The position numbers and the translations under genes are program-made. Source: Paenibacillus sp. J5C2022 (GTDB lineage: Bacteria; Bacillota; Bacilli; Paenibacillales; Paenibacillaceae). Taken from it: DNA of 64,000 bases. Numbering within the stretch: the first letter of the stretch is position 1; each line of letters begins with the position of its first letter. A model generated the notes under the pieces. It worked only from the letters and a program-made list of their open reading frames with translations, had not been told where the DNA came from and ran no database searches. Shown here in pieces: positions 53,990 through 62,862 of the stretch. The stretch lies in NCBI RefSeq assembly GCF_025567625.1, contig NZ_JAOQJC010000003.1:1-64000 (forward strand), read 5' to 3'.

Positions 53990-56443
53990 CTATTTTTCAG
54001 TTGTTAGGTCTACTGTCTGTCCGGCACGGATGTAGAATTGGTATACATATTCGTGCTCGGATGATGCTTCGATGCGTACGGCGGAGGTCAATGCCGGACC
54101 GTTGCTGCGCAATTGGACAGCCGTTCCGGTACGGACCGTGCACACACCGCTTCTCTCTGCGATTAGAGCGGCATGCTTCAGCTTGCCTTCGTCCCATTCC
54201 ATGCTGACGGCATATCCGCCGCGGGCGCGCAGCCCTCGCACGGAGCCGCTGCTCCAAGCCTTCGGCAGAGCCGGCAGCAGGACCAATTGACCGGCATGGC
54301 TGTGCAGCAGCATCTCCGCTACCCCTGCCGTATAGCCGAAGTTGCCGTCGATCTGGAACGGCGGGTGGGCGTCGAACAGATTGGGATAGGTCGACTTCTT
54401 CAGCAGCGTCTCCACAAAGTGGTGAGCCTGCTCCCCGTCCTCCAGCCGCGCCCACAGATTGATCAGCCACGCGCAGCTCCATCCGGTATGGCCCCCACCA
54501 TGGCCGATGCGCCTCTCCAGCGTGCGGCGGCATGCCTCCGCCAGCTCCGGAGTGAGGCCGGGCGTAATCTCATTGCCGGGATACAAGGGATACAGATGAG
54601 ACATATGCCGGTGACCCGGCTCCGCCTCCTCGTAATCGTTCAGCCATTCCTGAAGCTGGCCGTGACGGCCGATCCGGTATGGCGGCAGCTTGTCGATCGC
54701 CTCCTGCAGCCTGTTCCGGAATGCCTCCTCCTCCTCCTCCTCCGCGTCATCCGCCACGAGCGGGCCGGCCTCCAAGCATATCCGGAATACGTCGCGAATG
54801 AGCGCGATATCCATTGTCGAGGCGCTGCCGACACTGGCGCTGCTGCCATTCGGGGCGATGAATTTGTTCTCGGGCGAGGTGGAAGGATTCGTCACCTGTT
54901 GCCCGTCCCCTCCTTCCACAAGGAAGTCCAGCAGGAACAGGGCTGCCCCCTTAATGGAGGGGTAAGCCTTCTCTCTCAGATAGGCCCCATCTCCTCCGAA
55001 TGCGTATCGCTCCCACAGGTGACGCACCAGCCATGCGGCGCCCATCGGCCACATCGCCCAGGAGACGGTATCCGGCATCTCGCCGGTTCTGCCGACCGGC
55101 GAAGACAGCCGCCATATGTCGGAGTTGTGATGGGCCGTCCACCCGCTGCAGCCGTAATGAATGCTGGCCGTTCGCGCTCCCGTCTCGCTCAGCTCGCCGA
55201 TCATGTCCAGCATCGGTTCATGGCATTCCGCCAAGCCGCATGTCTCCGCCGGCCAGTAGTTCATCTGCGCATTGATATTCAGCGTATAGTTGCTGCTCCA
55301 GGGAGGACGCATGTCGGCATTCCATATGCCCTGCAAGTTCAAAGCCTGCGTCCCCGGCCGTGAACCGGCAATCATCAGGTAGCGGCCATACTGAAATAAC
55401 AGCGCTTCCATATGGGAGTCGCTTCCGCCTGCCTTAAGCTCCATAAGCCGGAGATCCGTCGGCTGATCGATTCGTTCACTGCTGCCCAGATCAAGCTCAA
55501 CCCGCTCGAACAAGGGCCGATAGTCCTGCGCATGGCGTTCTTGAAGCGTCTCCCAGCTGTGCTGCGACGCGGCATCCAGCTTCGCCAGGCACTTCGCCAG
55601 CGAATCTTGACCATCCGTATAGGGGTCCTGGCCGCTGCCGTTGAAGCTGGTCGCCGCATGCATGAGCAGAATAACGCTGTCCGCGCCTTCGACGAGATAA
55701 CCGTCCTCCGAAGCGTGAAGCGCCCCTCCTTCGTGAATCAGCTTGACGCTAGCCGCGAAGGTCATCCCCTTCCCTTCCTCGTACTGAATCGGCTCTCGCC
55801 CCTCCATCTGAAAGTAGTTGGGATCGACGTGGCTCGGACAGCGGCCCTGCATGACAAGTATGCCTCCATCGATCCGCTCCGCTGCATGATGCAGCAGACT
55901 TTCCAGCTTCAATCCCAGATGAACGCCTCCCGCGCGATCCGTCCGGAAGCTTAGCGCCATAACGCCGTCCGGTGCGGAGCAGAACAGCTCGCGGCTGTAT
56001 GCGACACCTCCGCTCTCGTAGCTGACGCGGATGACAGCCTCCTCCAGATTCAGCTCCCTCCTGTAGGACGACACCTCTTCGCCTTCATGTCCGATATCGA
56101 TCAGCAGATCGCCGAGCGGCATATAGGATTGCGTGAACGGGCCCAGCATGTTGCTCTCGATCAAGCGCTCCGCTTCCCGATGGCGCATCTCATGGATGAG
56201 CCGGCGGGCTTGCTCCAGGCAGGCATGCGCCTCATAGTTGTTCGTATCGCAAGGGTAACCCGACCATAACGTATCTTCGTTCAGCTTGATGCGCTCCTGC
56301 CTGATGCCCCCATAGACCATGGCGCCCAGACTGCCGTTGCCGACGGGAAGTGCTTCTTCCCATATGGCGGCCGGCTCCCTGTACCATAGACTGTATTGCC
56401 CTCGCGCGCTTGACTCCTTGACGCCTCTACCTGCCCCTGTCAT
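53990..56443 (-). CDS. GH95 alpha-L-fucosidase (or alpha-L-galactosidase)
   Basis: 817 aa, typical for GH95. The N-terminal super-sandwich begins LWYREPAAIWEEALPVGNGSLGAMVYGG, then KLNEDTLWSGYP. The (alpha/alpha)6 barrel has LNINAQMNYWPAETCGLAECHEP and GWSCAWLINLWARLEDGEQAH, with the C-terminal PPFQIDGNFGYTAGVAEMLLHS. GH95 enzymes are inverting and mostly cut alpha-1,2-fucose from galactose. Their loss of anomeric retention complements GH29. The ATG overlaps the end of the fuconolactonase gene by 17 bp. No signal peptide. Confidence 0.92.
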   Translation of the reverse strand: MTGAGRGVKESSARGQYSLWYREPAAIWEEALPVGNGSLGAMVYGGIRQERIKLNEDTLWSGYPCDTNNYEAHACLEQARRLIHEMRHREAERLIESNMLGPFTQSYMPLGDLLIDIGHEGEEVSSYRRELNLEEAVIRVSYESGGVAYSRELFCSAPDGVMALSFRTDRAGGVHLGLKLESLLHHAAERIDGGILVMQGRCPSHVDPNYFQMEGREPIQYEEGKGMTFAASVKLIHEGGALHASEDGYLVEGADSVILLMHAATSFNGSGQDPYTDGQDSLAKCLAKLDAASQHSWETLQERHAQDYRPLFERVELDLGSSERIDQPTDLRLMELKAGGSDSHMEALLFQYGRYLMIAGSRPGTQALNLQGIWNADMRPPWSSNYTLNINAQMNYWPAETCGLAECHEPMLDMIGELSETGARTASIHYGCSGWTAHHNSDIWRLSSPVGRTGEMPDTVSWAMWPMGAAWLVRHLWERYAFGGDGAYLREKAYPSIKGAALFLLDFLVEGGDGQQVTNPSTSPENKFIAPNGSSASVGSASTMDIALIRDVFRICLEAGPLVADDAEEEEEEAFRNRLQEAIDKLPPYRIGRHGQLQEWLNDYEEAEPGHRHMSHLYPLYPGNEITPGLTPELAEACRRTLERRIGHGGGHTGWSCAWLINLWARLEDGEQAHHFVETLLKKSTYPNLFDAHPPFQIDGNFGYTAGVAEMLLHSHAGQLVLLPALPKAWSSGSVRGLRARGGYAVSMEWDEGKLKHAALIAERSGVCTVRTGTAVQLRSNGPALTSAVRIEASSEHEYVYQFYIRAGQTVDLTTEK

Positions 56444-57290
56444 CTCCGCATCTCCCTTGCTTTAATTTATAGAATTGCTGAGCATTCAAGCCGAACAGCC
56501 GGGCACGTTCCTCTTCTCCCCAGTTATCCGGCAGCCCGCTTGCCAGAACGTCCATCACTTCGTCGTAATCCGCCGCCAGCAGACATACGGGCCAGTCGCT
56601 GCCGAACATGACCCGCTCCGGGCCGAACAGCTCCAGCACCTGTCGGATATACGGCATGAAGTCCTCTCTCCTCCAGCGGCTGTGATCGGCCTCCGTGACC
56701 ATGCCGGATAATTTGCAATAGACGTTCGGCATCCGGGACAATGCGGTCATATGGCTCAGCCATGGCTCGCGCTCCGCATCCTTCACGCGCGGCTTGGCGA
56801 TATGGTCAATGACGGCCCGCAGATGCGGAACCTGCTCCAGAAGCTTCACGGCATGCGGCAGCTGGCGGGATACGACGAGCAGATCAACGGGTACGTCCTC
56901 CGATTCGTATAAGCGAAGCGCTTGCACGAAGGACGGCTCCAACAGCCGAGAAGCATCCGGCATGTCCTGAATCATGATGCGGAAGCCGACGAACTTGGGA
57001 TGGCGGCGGAAGCGCTCGTAATGGAGGCGGTGATTCGGATCGAACAGATTCAGCCAGCCTACGACGCCGAGCACCGTATCGTTCCCGTCGGCAAGCTGCA
57101 AGATGAAGTCCGTCTCTTCGATTGTCGGTGCCGCTTGCACGAGAATGCTGCCGTCCAATCCATGGTTTCGCAGATGAGGTCTTAAGTGCTCCGGCAAGAA
57201 GTCCCGATATAGCACAGGAAGCTCTGGTGTAATCCATCCGTAATCATTCCGTTTTATTGTCCAATAATGCTGATGAGCGTCAATCCTCAT
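56427..57290 (-). CDS. L-fuconolactonase-type amidohydrolase
   Basis: 287 aa. This COG3618-type amidohydrolase starts RIDAHQHYWTIKRNDYGWI, with VVGWLNLFDP, DHIAKPRV, YCKLSGMVTEAD and the metal-binding FGSDWPVCLLAA. Members hydrolyse sugar 1,4- or 1,5-lactones such as L-fuconolactone or L-rhamnonolactone. As first gene of an operon with two fucosidases, fuconolactone is the most likely substrate. It would act after the L-galactose-dehydrogenase-like reductase at 61691-62653. No promoter is certain. Confidence 0.85.
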   Translation of the reverse strand: MRIDAHQHYWTIKRNDYGWITPELPVLYRDFLPEHLRPHLRNHGLDGSILVQAAPTIEETDFILQLADGNDTVLGVVGWLNLFDPNHRLHYERFRRHPKFVGFRIMIQDMPDASRLLEPSFVQALRLYESEDVPVDLLVVSRQLPHAVKLLEQVPHLRAVIDHIAKPRVKDAEREPWLSHMTALSRMPNVYCKLSGMVTEADHSRWRREDFMPYIRQVLELFGPERVMFGSDWPVCLLAADYDEVMDVLASGLPDNWGEEERARLFGLNAQQFYKLKQGRCGDDRGR

Positions 57291-57743
57291 CGTTCAACCA
57301 TTCCCTTCTGCAATATTAACGGACATCAGTCTGGGATGCTCGTCCATCCTGATTGCAATGTTAATAGACGTCAAGCCTCGATGCTCGTCCATCCCCATTA
57401 CAATCTGATAGTCGCCATTCCTCGTCGTTTACCTATGTCCCTATTTCCTTGGCGTTGGTTTACGCAGCTCTATTTTAACGGTTTAAATCCAAAATAAAAT
57501 AATCGATTTTCAGTTTTTTATACTCTATTTTGATATTTACATTGTTCATTTTTTTAACTCGTTGTCCTTTTTTAATATTGTTGCGTAGTGCAGAATAAGA
57601 ATGACTCTCGCATACCGCCACATTGCGGAAGAAAGCGGCGAGATCATTGCGGCAAAAAGGCAACAACATGGAAGGAACCTGCAACCAGGCGACTGACAGA
57701 AGCAGCGAGCATGCTATAACGGGAAAGCTATAAAGGGAAAGTA
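57291..57743. other. Intergenic region with a 45-bp duplication and an AT-rich block
   Basis: A 45-bp segment (TGCAAT-TTAA to GATGCTCGTCCATCC) is duplicated in tandem at about 57308-57397. An AT-rich block (57480-57590) probably holds the promoter of the fucosidase operon, though I cannot assign -35/-10 elements. Short open frames here lack ribosome sites. Confidence 0.5.
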
Positions 57744-57790
57744 TTGACAGTGTCGCTTCCTCCGCCTATAGTTATTGTACTGACTAGTCA
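57744..57790 (+). promoter_or_regulatory. Promoter with TetR-type operator for the GH5 gene
   Basis: -35 TTGACA (57744-57749) and -10 TATAGT (57767-57772) with 17-bp spacing. The palindrome TGACTAGTCA (57781-57790) lies just downstream. The same palindrome, extended to 14 bp, occupies the same position in the promoter at 19352-19397. Confidence 0.82.
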
Positions 57791-57815
57791 TTCTAAGTTT
57801 ATGGGAGGGATTGGC

Positions 57816-59318
57816 ATGACAACTGTTCGCACATCAGGCAGCCGCTTCATCGATTCCGATAACCGGCATATTATCCTGCACGGCATCAGCATGGTCTGCA
57901 AAGACAAGGAAAGGAACTATATCGATGACTGGACACCGGAGGACTTCATGAGACTGAAGCATTGGGGCTTCAACGTCATACGCCTCGGCATCATCTGGGA
58001 CGGTATCGAGCCGGAGCCGGGACATTATGACGATCAGTATCTGGAAGCCATCCGGCACTGGATTCGTCTCGCCGACCAGCATGATATGTACGTTTTTCTG
58101 GATATGCATCAGGATCTGTACAGCTGCCTGTATTCCGATGGAGCGCCGGCATGGGCCACCATTACAGATGGTCACATCTATGAGAAGACCGCGCTGTGGA
58201 GCGACGCTTATTTGTTCGACCGGGCCGTTCAGACCGCCTTCGACCACTTCTGGAACAACTCGCCCGCCCCTGACGGCGTCGGCATCCAGGATCACTTCAT
58301 CAAGGCTTGGAAATATACGGTGCGTTATCTGGCAGACGAGCCGAATCTGATCGGCTACGATATGATTAACGAACCGTTCATCGGCAGCGGCGTGCAGCGA
58401 ATCGTGCAAGCCATGTTCTCCGAATACGGAGAGCTTGCCTCCCGGCTTGCGGGCGGACAGCCGCCCGATATGGAGGAACTGCTCGCTATGTGGCATGATC
58501 AGGACAAGAAGATGGAAGCCTTGAGCCTGCTTGAATCCATCGATTCCTACCGTCAGGTTATGGAAGCCTCGGCAATCGCGCAGGGAGACTTCGAGCGCAA
58601 CGTTCTCTCTCCGTTCTACCAGAAGGTAGGCGACGCCATTCGTGAATGCGATCCCGACGGCATCCTGTTCCTGGAGACCAACTATTTCTCCAATATGGGC
58701 GTACCTAGCACGATTACCCCAGTGCTGGATCAGGATGGCCGTCAGGACAGGCAGCAAGCTTATGCGCCTCACGGATATGACCTGGTAACGGATTCCGATT
58801 ATGTCCATGCCGCGGATAACGAACGGGTCAGCTATATTTTCCGGCAGCACGAGGCTACACGGCAGCGGTTGGAGATGCCCATGCTCATCGGCGAATGGGG
58901 AGCATACGGCGGTTCCTCCGAAGCGGAGAACGCCGCCTTGCATGTCCAGAGCATCTTCGAGCAGCTGCTGTGCGGCGATGTATTCTGGTGTTATTGGTCT
59001 CCGGATATGGACCGCTACTCTTCCTTCAAGGGGGTATGCCGCGCTTATCCCATGGCCGTGTCCGGCACCATTATCCGCTACGCTTATCGCCATGAGGACG
59101 ACTCCTTCCGTATGGAATGGGAAGAGGACGGCAGCTTATCCGCTCCGACGCTTATCTATATGCCGCCCGCTCAGGAGCATACGGCTAATGAGAGAAGCGT
59201 CCGGCTCACCCCGGCAGGCAGCGGCTTCGAATGGACACAGCTTGGCAGTTACGGTGCCGCCTTGCTCCGCATCGCGCCTTCCTCCGGGAGCGGAACAAGA
59301 TCGGTAACAATAGGTTAA
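57816..59318 (+). CDS. GH5 endoglycoceramidase-like hydrolase
   Basis: 500 aa from the ATG at 57816 behind GGGAGGG; the frame opens 72 bp earlier inside the promoter. Barrel motifs: HGISMVCKDK, GFNVIRLGIIWDGIEPEPG, VFLDMHQDLYS, the acid/base in IGYDMINEPF (E186) and the nucleophile in MLIGEWGAYGG (E360). DMHQDLYS and the long loop after NEPF resemble endoglycoceramidase-type GH5 subfamilies, which cut glycan from ceramide or, in some members, glucosylceramide or flavonoid glycosides. No signal peptide, so a cytoplasmic substrate is expected. A TetR gene follows 61 bp downstream. Confidence 0.75.
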   Translation: MTTVRTSGSRFIDSDNRHIILHGISMVCKDKERNYIDDWTPEDFMRLKHWGFNVIRLGIIWDGIEPEPGHYDDQYLEAIRHWIRLADQHDMYVFLDMHQDLYSCLYSDGAPAWATITDGHIYEKTALWSDAYLFDRAVQTAFDHFWNNSPAPDGVGIQDHFIKAWKYTVRYLADEPNLIGYDMINEPFIGSGVQRIVQAMFSEYGELASRLAGGQPPDMEELLAMWHDQDKKMEALSLLESIDSYRQVMEASAIAQGDFERNVLSPFYQKVGDAIRECDPDGILFLETNYFSNMGVPSTITPVLDQDGRQDRQQAYAPHGYDLVTDSDYVHAADNERVSYIFRQHEATRQRLEMPMLIGEWGAYGGSSEAENAALHVQSIFEQLLCGDVFWCYWSPDMDRYSSFKGVCRAYPMAVSGTIIRYAYRHEDDSFRMEWEEDGSLSAPTLIYMPPAQEHTANERSVRLTPAGSGFEWTQLGSYGAALLRIAPSSGSGTRSVTIG

Positions 59319-59379
59319 TGCGGTGGATTATGTTATAATGGACAGCATCATAGTGTCGTGAGAAAGGACAGATTGGTTA

Positions 59380-59955
59380 GTGAGCAAGAATAAAATTATT
59401 GATGCGGCCATCAAGCTGTTCTCCAAGCTGGGCTACCATAGAACGAGCATGGACGATATCGCCGCCGAAGCGAATGTAGCCAAGGGCACTCTGTACTATC
59501 ACTTCTCCGGCAAAGGCGAGCTGTTCGAGACGATTGTTACGAACGGCATCAGCATGCTGCAGAGTGAAGTTCAGAACGTTCTCCGTGAAGATCAGAGCGC
59601 CGAGCAACAAGTGCGCCTCATCGTGCAGAAGCATATCGAGCTGTTCTTGCGATACAATGAACTGATCCATATTATCTCCAACGAACTGACGAACGGCATC
59701 GAACCCGACATCTTGGAGAGGCTCGGGAAGCTGAAGGCCGATTATATTACTTTCTTGTCCGGCATACTGTTGATGGGCTACGAGGATGGCGTGCTGAACA
59801 AATTCAACAGCGAGTGGATTGCCGCGGGCTTGCTGGGCTTGATCGAGACTTCCTGTCTGTTTTACATCAGACAGCCGGGAAGCCACTCTGTCGAAGAGTT
59901 GCACGATACGATCAACGCCTTCGTGCTTCCAGCCCTGTTGAAGAAGAACGGATAA
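59380..59955 (+). CDS. TetR/AcrR-family repressor
   Basis: 191 aa from a GTG, with AGAAAGGA 11 nt upstream. The helix-turn-helix is at about 5-50 (KNKIIDAAIKLFSKLGYHRTSMDDIAAEANVAKGTLYYHFSGKGELF), and the C-terminal domain resembles the TetR_C group found in lipid- or drug-responsive regulators. It follows the GH5 gene and is the likely repressor binding TGACTAGTCA in front of GH5 and of the small gene at 19419. No copy of the palindrome lies directly before this gene, so it may be co-transcribed with GH5. It converges on the dehydrogenase gene across a repeat array. Confidence 0.88.
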   Translation: MSKNKIIDAAIKLFSKLGYHRTSMDDIAAEANVAKGTLYYHFSGKGELFETIVTNGISMLQSEVQNVLREDQSAEQQVRLIVQKHIELFLRYNELIHIISNELTNGIEPDILERLGKLKADYITFLSGILLMGYEDGVLNKFNSEWIAAGLLGLIETSCLFYIRQPGSHSVEELHDTINAFVLPALLKKNG

Positions 59956-60107
59956 CCGCAACGATAGCACAATAAAGGGAGATCAGCGCATGAAGCAACA
60001 TTGCTCGCAATTGCGCAGGTCTCCCTTTTCGTCTTGCATAGCTGCGAACTGATCAGAATCCGAATTGGCTGCTCGCATACCGTCCAGCTCCAGTCCACAA
60101 CAGCTGC

Positions 60108-60600
60108 CTATCGCTCATATTGCTCACATAGACGCGGCAATCCTGCTGAGAAGTGGCGCTATCGCTCATTTTGGTTACATAGCCCCGACAACAGTGCCTC
60201 GTTCCGCCTCAAACAACCTTCTATCGCTCATTTCGCTCACATAGACGTGGCAATCCTGCTGAGAAGTGAGCGCTTGCGCTCATTTTGGTTACATAGCCCC
60301 GACATTCGTACCTCGTTGCGCCTCAAGCAACCTTCTATCGCTCATTTCGCTCACATAGACGTGGCATTTCTGCTGAGAAGTGGCGCTATCGCTCATTTTG
60401 GTTACATAGCCCCGACAACAGTGCCTCGTTCCGCCTCAAGCAACCTTCTATCGCTCATTTCGCTCACATAGACGCGGCAATCCTGCTGAGAAGTGGCGCT
60501 ATCGCTCATTTTGGTTACATAGCCCCGACATCAGTGCCTCGTTCCGCCTCAAGCAACCTTCTATCGCTCATTTTGGTTACATAGCCCTCGAAAGTGTGCC
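60108..60600. repeat. Array D: second-family tandem repeat, 113-bp unit, about 4.3 copies
   Basis: Read on the minus strand, each unit carries two cores running CTATGTGAGC or CTATGTAACC to TGAGCGATAG. On the plus strand they start at 60108 and 60159, then 60221, and so on: spacings 51 and 62 bp, total 113 (one unit 114). The linkers (GGCAATCCTGCTGAGAAG; GACAACAGTGCCTCGTTCCG) differ from those in the 113-bp units at 13339-13711, yet the spacings are the same. The array fills the gap between the convergent TetR and dehydrogenase genes. Confidence 0.9.
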
Positions 60601-60677
60601 TGATTTTCCGCTCTATGATCACATTGAACCGCCTACCGAGACCTGTTCGCCCGCCAACAGCTGCCAATCGATCATTT

Positions 60678-61694
60678 TTACAGCTCCACGATCGCTTTAA
60701 TGACCCCGGATTCCGGCTTCAGCCAGCTATCGAACGCTCCGATCATATCCTCGAAGCTGGAGCGATGCGTAATGTAGCGCTCCATATCGACAGCGCCGGC
60801 CCTAATCGCACCAAGCACATGGTCGAAGTCTTCCTTCGTCGCATTGCGGCTGCCCATCAAGGTAAGCTCCCGCTTATGAAACTCCGGATCATTGAAGGTT
60901 AGTTCTCCCTTGACCAGTCCGACATAAATCAAGGCGCCGCCATGGGCGACCCACCCGAAGGAAGCCATCATGGACTGGGCGTTGCCCGTCGCGTCGAATA
61001 CTAGCGCAGGATAATCGCCTCCCGTCAGCTCCGACAGCCTCTCCCCGGGCTGCTCCTTGACGTTAATGGCGTGGTCAACGCCAGCCCAAGATCGGCAGAA
61101 GGCAAGACGCTCGGCGTTCATGTCCATCGCGACAACACGAGCGCCGGCATACTTGGCCAATGCCATGACACCCAGGCCGATCGGACCCGCTCCGACGACT
61201 AGCACGGTATCGTCGGCAGCCAGACCGGATCGCCTTACCGCATGGGCGCCGATCGCCAGCGGCTCCAGCAAGGCCGCCTGATCCAGACTGAGCCCTTCGC
61301 TCCTGATCAGATGGGTGACGGGAACGGCGATCCGCTCGCGCATGCCGCCATCCGTATGGACACCGAGCACCCGCATCGATACGCAGCAGTTCGTCTTCCC
61401 GTTCCGGCAAGCGATGCATTCGCCGCAATGCAGATAAGGAATAATTGTTACCTGATCGCCCTCGCGCAATCCGGCGTCGTTCCCACCGATGCGCTCGATG
61501 ATTCCCGACAGCTCATGTCCCAGTATGCGCGGATAGTTGAAGAAGGGCTGGTTCCCCTTATAGGCATGCAAGTCTGTGCCGCATATTCCGATCCTCTTCA
61601 CAGCTACGATAGCCTCTCCATCTCTCCATTCCGGTTCGGGCAGATCCTCCGCCATGCGGAAGCCATTCACTTGCTCGCAGACGATTCCTCTCAT
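60678..61694 (-). CDS. Zinc-dependent medium-chain dehydrogenase (sugar acid or polyol type)
   Basis: 338 aa. The catalytic zinc site is visible as GICGTDLHAYKG with GHE at ~60, the structural zinc site as CGECIACRNGKTNCC, and the Rossmann motif as VVGAGPIGLGVMALA. It resembles L-galactonate/L-idonate-type 5-dehydrogenases (LgoD/YjjN group). Its start overlaps the aldo-keto reductase stop codon (ATGA), so the two are translated together. In the fucose context it might oxidise L-fuconate or a related aldonate; this is inference. Confidence 0.8.
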   Translation of the reverse strand: MRGIVCEQVNGFRMAEDLPEPEWRDGEAIVAVKRIGICGTDLHAYKGNQPFFNYPRILGHELSGIIERIGGNDAGLREGDQVTIIPYLHCGECIACRNGKTNCCVSMRVLGVHTDGGMRERIAVPVTHLIRSEGLSLDQAALLEPLAIGAHAVRRSGLAADDTVLVVGAGPIGLGVMALAKYAGARVVAMDMNAERLAFCRSWAGVDHAINVKEQPGERLSELTGGDYPALVFDATGNAQSMMASFGWVAHGGALIYVGLVKGELTFNDPEFHKRELTLMGSRNATKEDFDHVLGAIRAGAVDMERYITHRSSFEDMIGAFDSWLKPESGVIKAIVEL

Positions 61695-62653
61695 TCGGCA
61701 GTTTCCTCCTGTCCCGGCAAGCTCCGGTTATATTCCGGCCGGCCGCTTGCCCACGTCGCGTTATGAATCGGGGCCAGCAGCTGAAGCACTTCCTGCAGCA
61801 GCTCCTCATCGATCGGCTCCTCTGTCCATCGCGCATTCTTCACAATATTCTCCGGATTCGCGGTGCTAACCAGCGTCGTCGGAATGCGCTCATTCGCTGT
61901 GGAATACTGCACAGCCAGCCGGGCGATGTCCTCTCCCTTCGAGGCGCAATAGGCAGCAGCCTTGCTGCAAAGCTCCTTCACATCCGCGCCGGCGGGATGC
62001 CAGTCCGGCGCGCCTCTCATACCCAGCAGCCCCATCGATAACGGCGAAGCGTTCACAAGCCCGACACCTCTGGATGCCAGCAATGGCAACAGTTCCAGCA
62101 GCGAGCTGTCGTTAAGCGAATAATGGCAATAGGAAATAATGGCGTCTGCCTCTATATGCGGCAGCAACTGCTCGAACATGGCCAGCGGCAGCCCGCATAT
62201 GCCCGCATACCGGATTTTCCCTTGCTCCTTCAGCTTGTGCAGAGCCGGTACAGCTTCTTCAATAATGATGTCCGCAGGTACGAATTCCACATCGTGAAGG
62301 TACAGAATGTCCACATAATCTGAGTGGAGCCTTGTCAGGCTCTCCTCCAGACTGCTCACTATTCGTCGAGCCGAAAAGTCGAAAGTGTCCATCCCGTACC
62401 TGCCCGCCTTCGTAGAGAGATAGAACTTGTCCCGAGGAATATCTTGAATGGCCTTGCCAAGCACGGCTTCCGCTTTCATCGCCCCGTAATACGGGGATAC
62501 GTCAATATAATTGATCCCGGCATCGATCGCCTCATGCACCGTACGGATACCGGCCCCGTCATCCGTTTCCCGGAATACGGAGCCTAGCGATGACGCGCCA
62601 AAGCTGAGGGTAGACACATTCATATCCGTTTTTCCTAATTTGCGGTATTTCAT
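61691..62653 (-). CDS. L-galactose/L-fucose dehydrogenase-like aldo-keto reductase
   Basis: 320 aa from the ATG at 62653, with GGATGGAG upstream; the frame opens 54 bp earlier without a site. It is strikingly like plant L-galactose dehydrogenase as I remember it: LSFGASSLGSVF, INYIDVSPYYG (catalytic Tyr), DFSARRIVSSLEESLTRL, DYVDILYLHDVEF, ISYCHYSLNDSSLLELLP, ASPLSMGLL and the ending NATWASG. These enzymes oxidise L-galactose at C1 to the lactone. L-fucose is 6-deoxy-L-galactose, so fucose oxidation to fuconolactone is likely here, feeding the fuconolactonase at 56427-57290. Confidence 0.82.
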   Translation of the reverse strand: MKYRKLGKTDMNVSTLSFGASSLGSVFRETDDGAGIRTVHEAIDAGINYIDVSPYYGAMKAEAVLGKAIQDIPRDKFYLSTKAGRYGMDTFDFSARRIVSSLEESLTRLHSDYVDILYLHDVEFVPADIIIEEAVPALHKLKEQGKIRYAGICGLPLAMFEQLLPHIEADAIISYCHYSLNDSSLLELLPLLASRGVGLVNASPLSMGLLGMRGAPDWHPAGADVKELCSKAAAYCASKGEDIARLAVQYSTANERIPTTLVSTANPENIVKNARWTEEPIDEELLQEVLQLLAPIHNATWASGRPEYNRSLPGQEETAE

Positions 62654-62862
62654 TGCAGAGTCACTCCATCCTTTGTCATTGGAAGTTGCCTTAACGCTTT
62701 CAGTCAAGTGGCTGTGAACGACGATCTACCTAATAAATACCACAGAATCAGGACAAAGGACACGGTCAAAAATTAAGATGACGCTCATATTTTCTTCTGC
62801 CGCCAGTACAATCGCCCGAGCAGTACCGATTAACAACCGCTGCCCAAGTTAGCATTAACGTA

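Noticed and set aside
57267..57497. 76-codon frame in the GH5 upstream region
   Set aside because: It follows a 45-bp tandem duplication and has no ribosome site or conserved feature.
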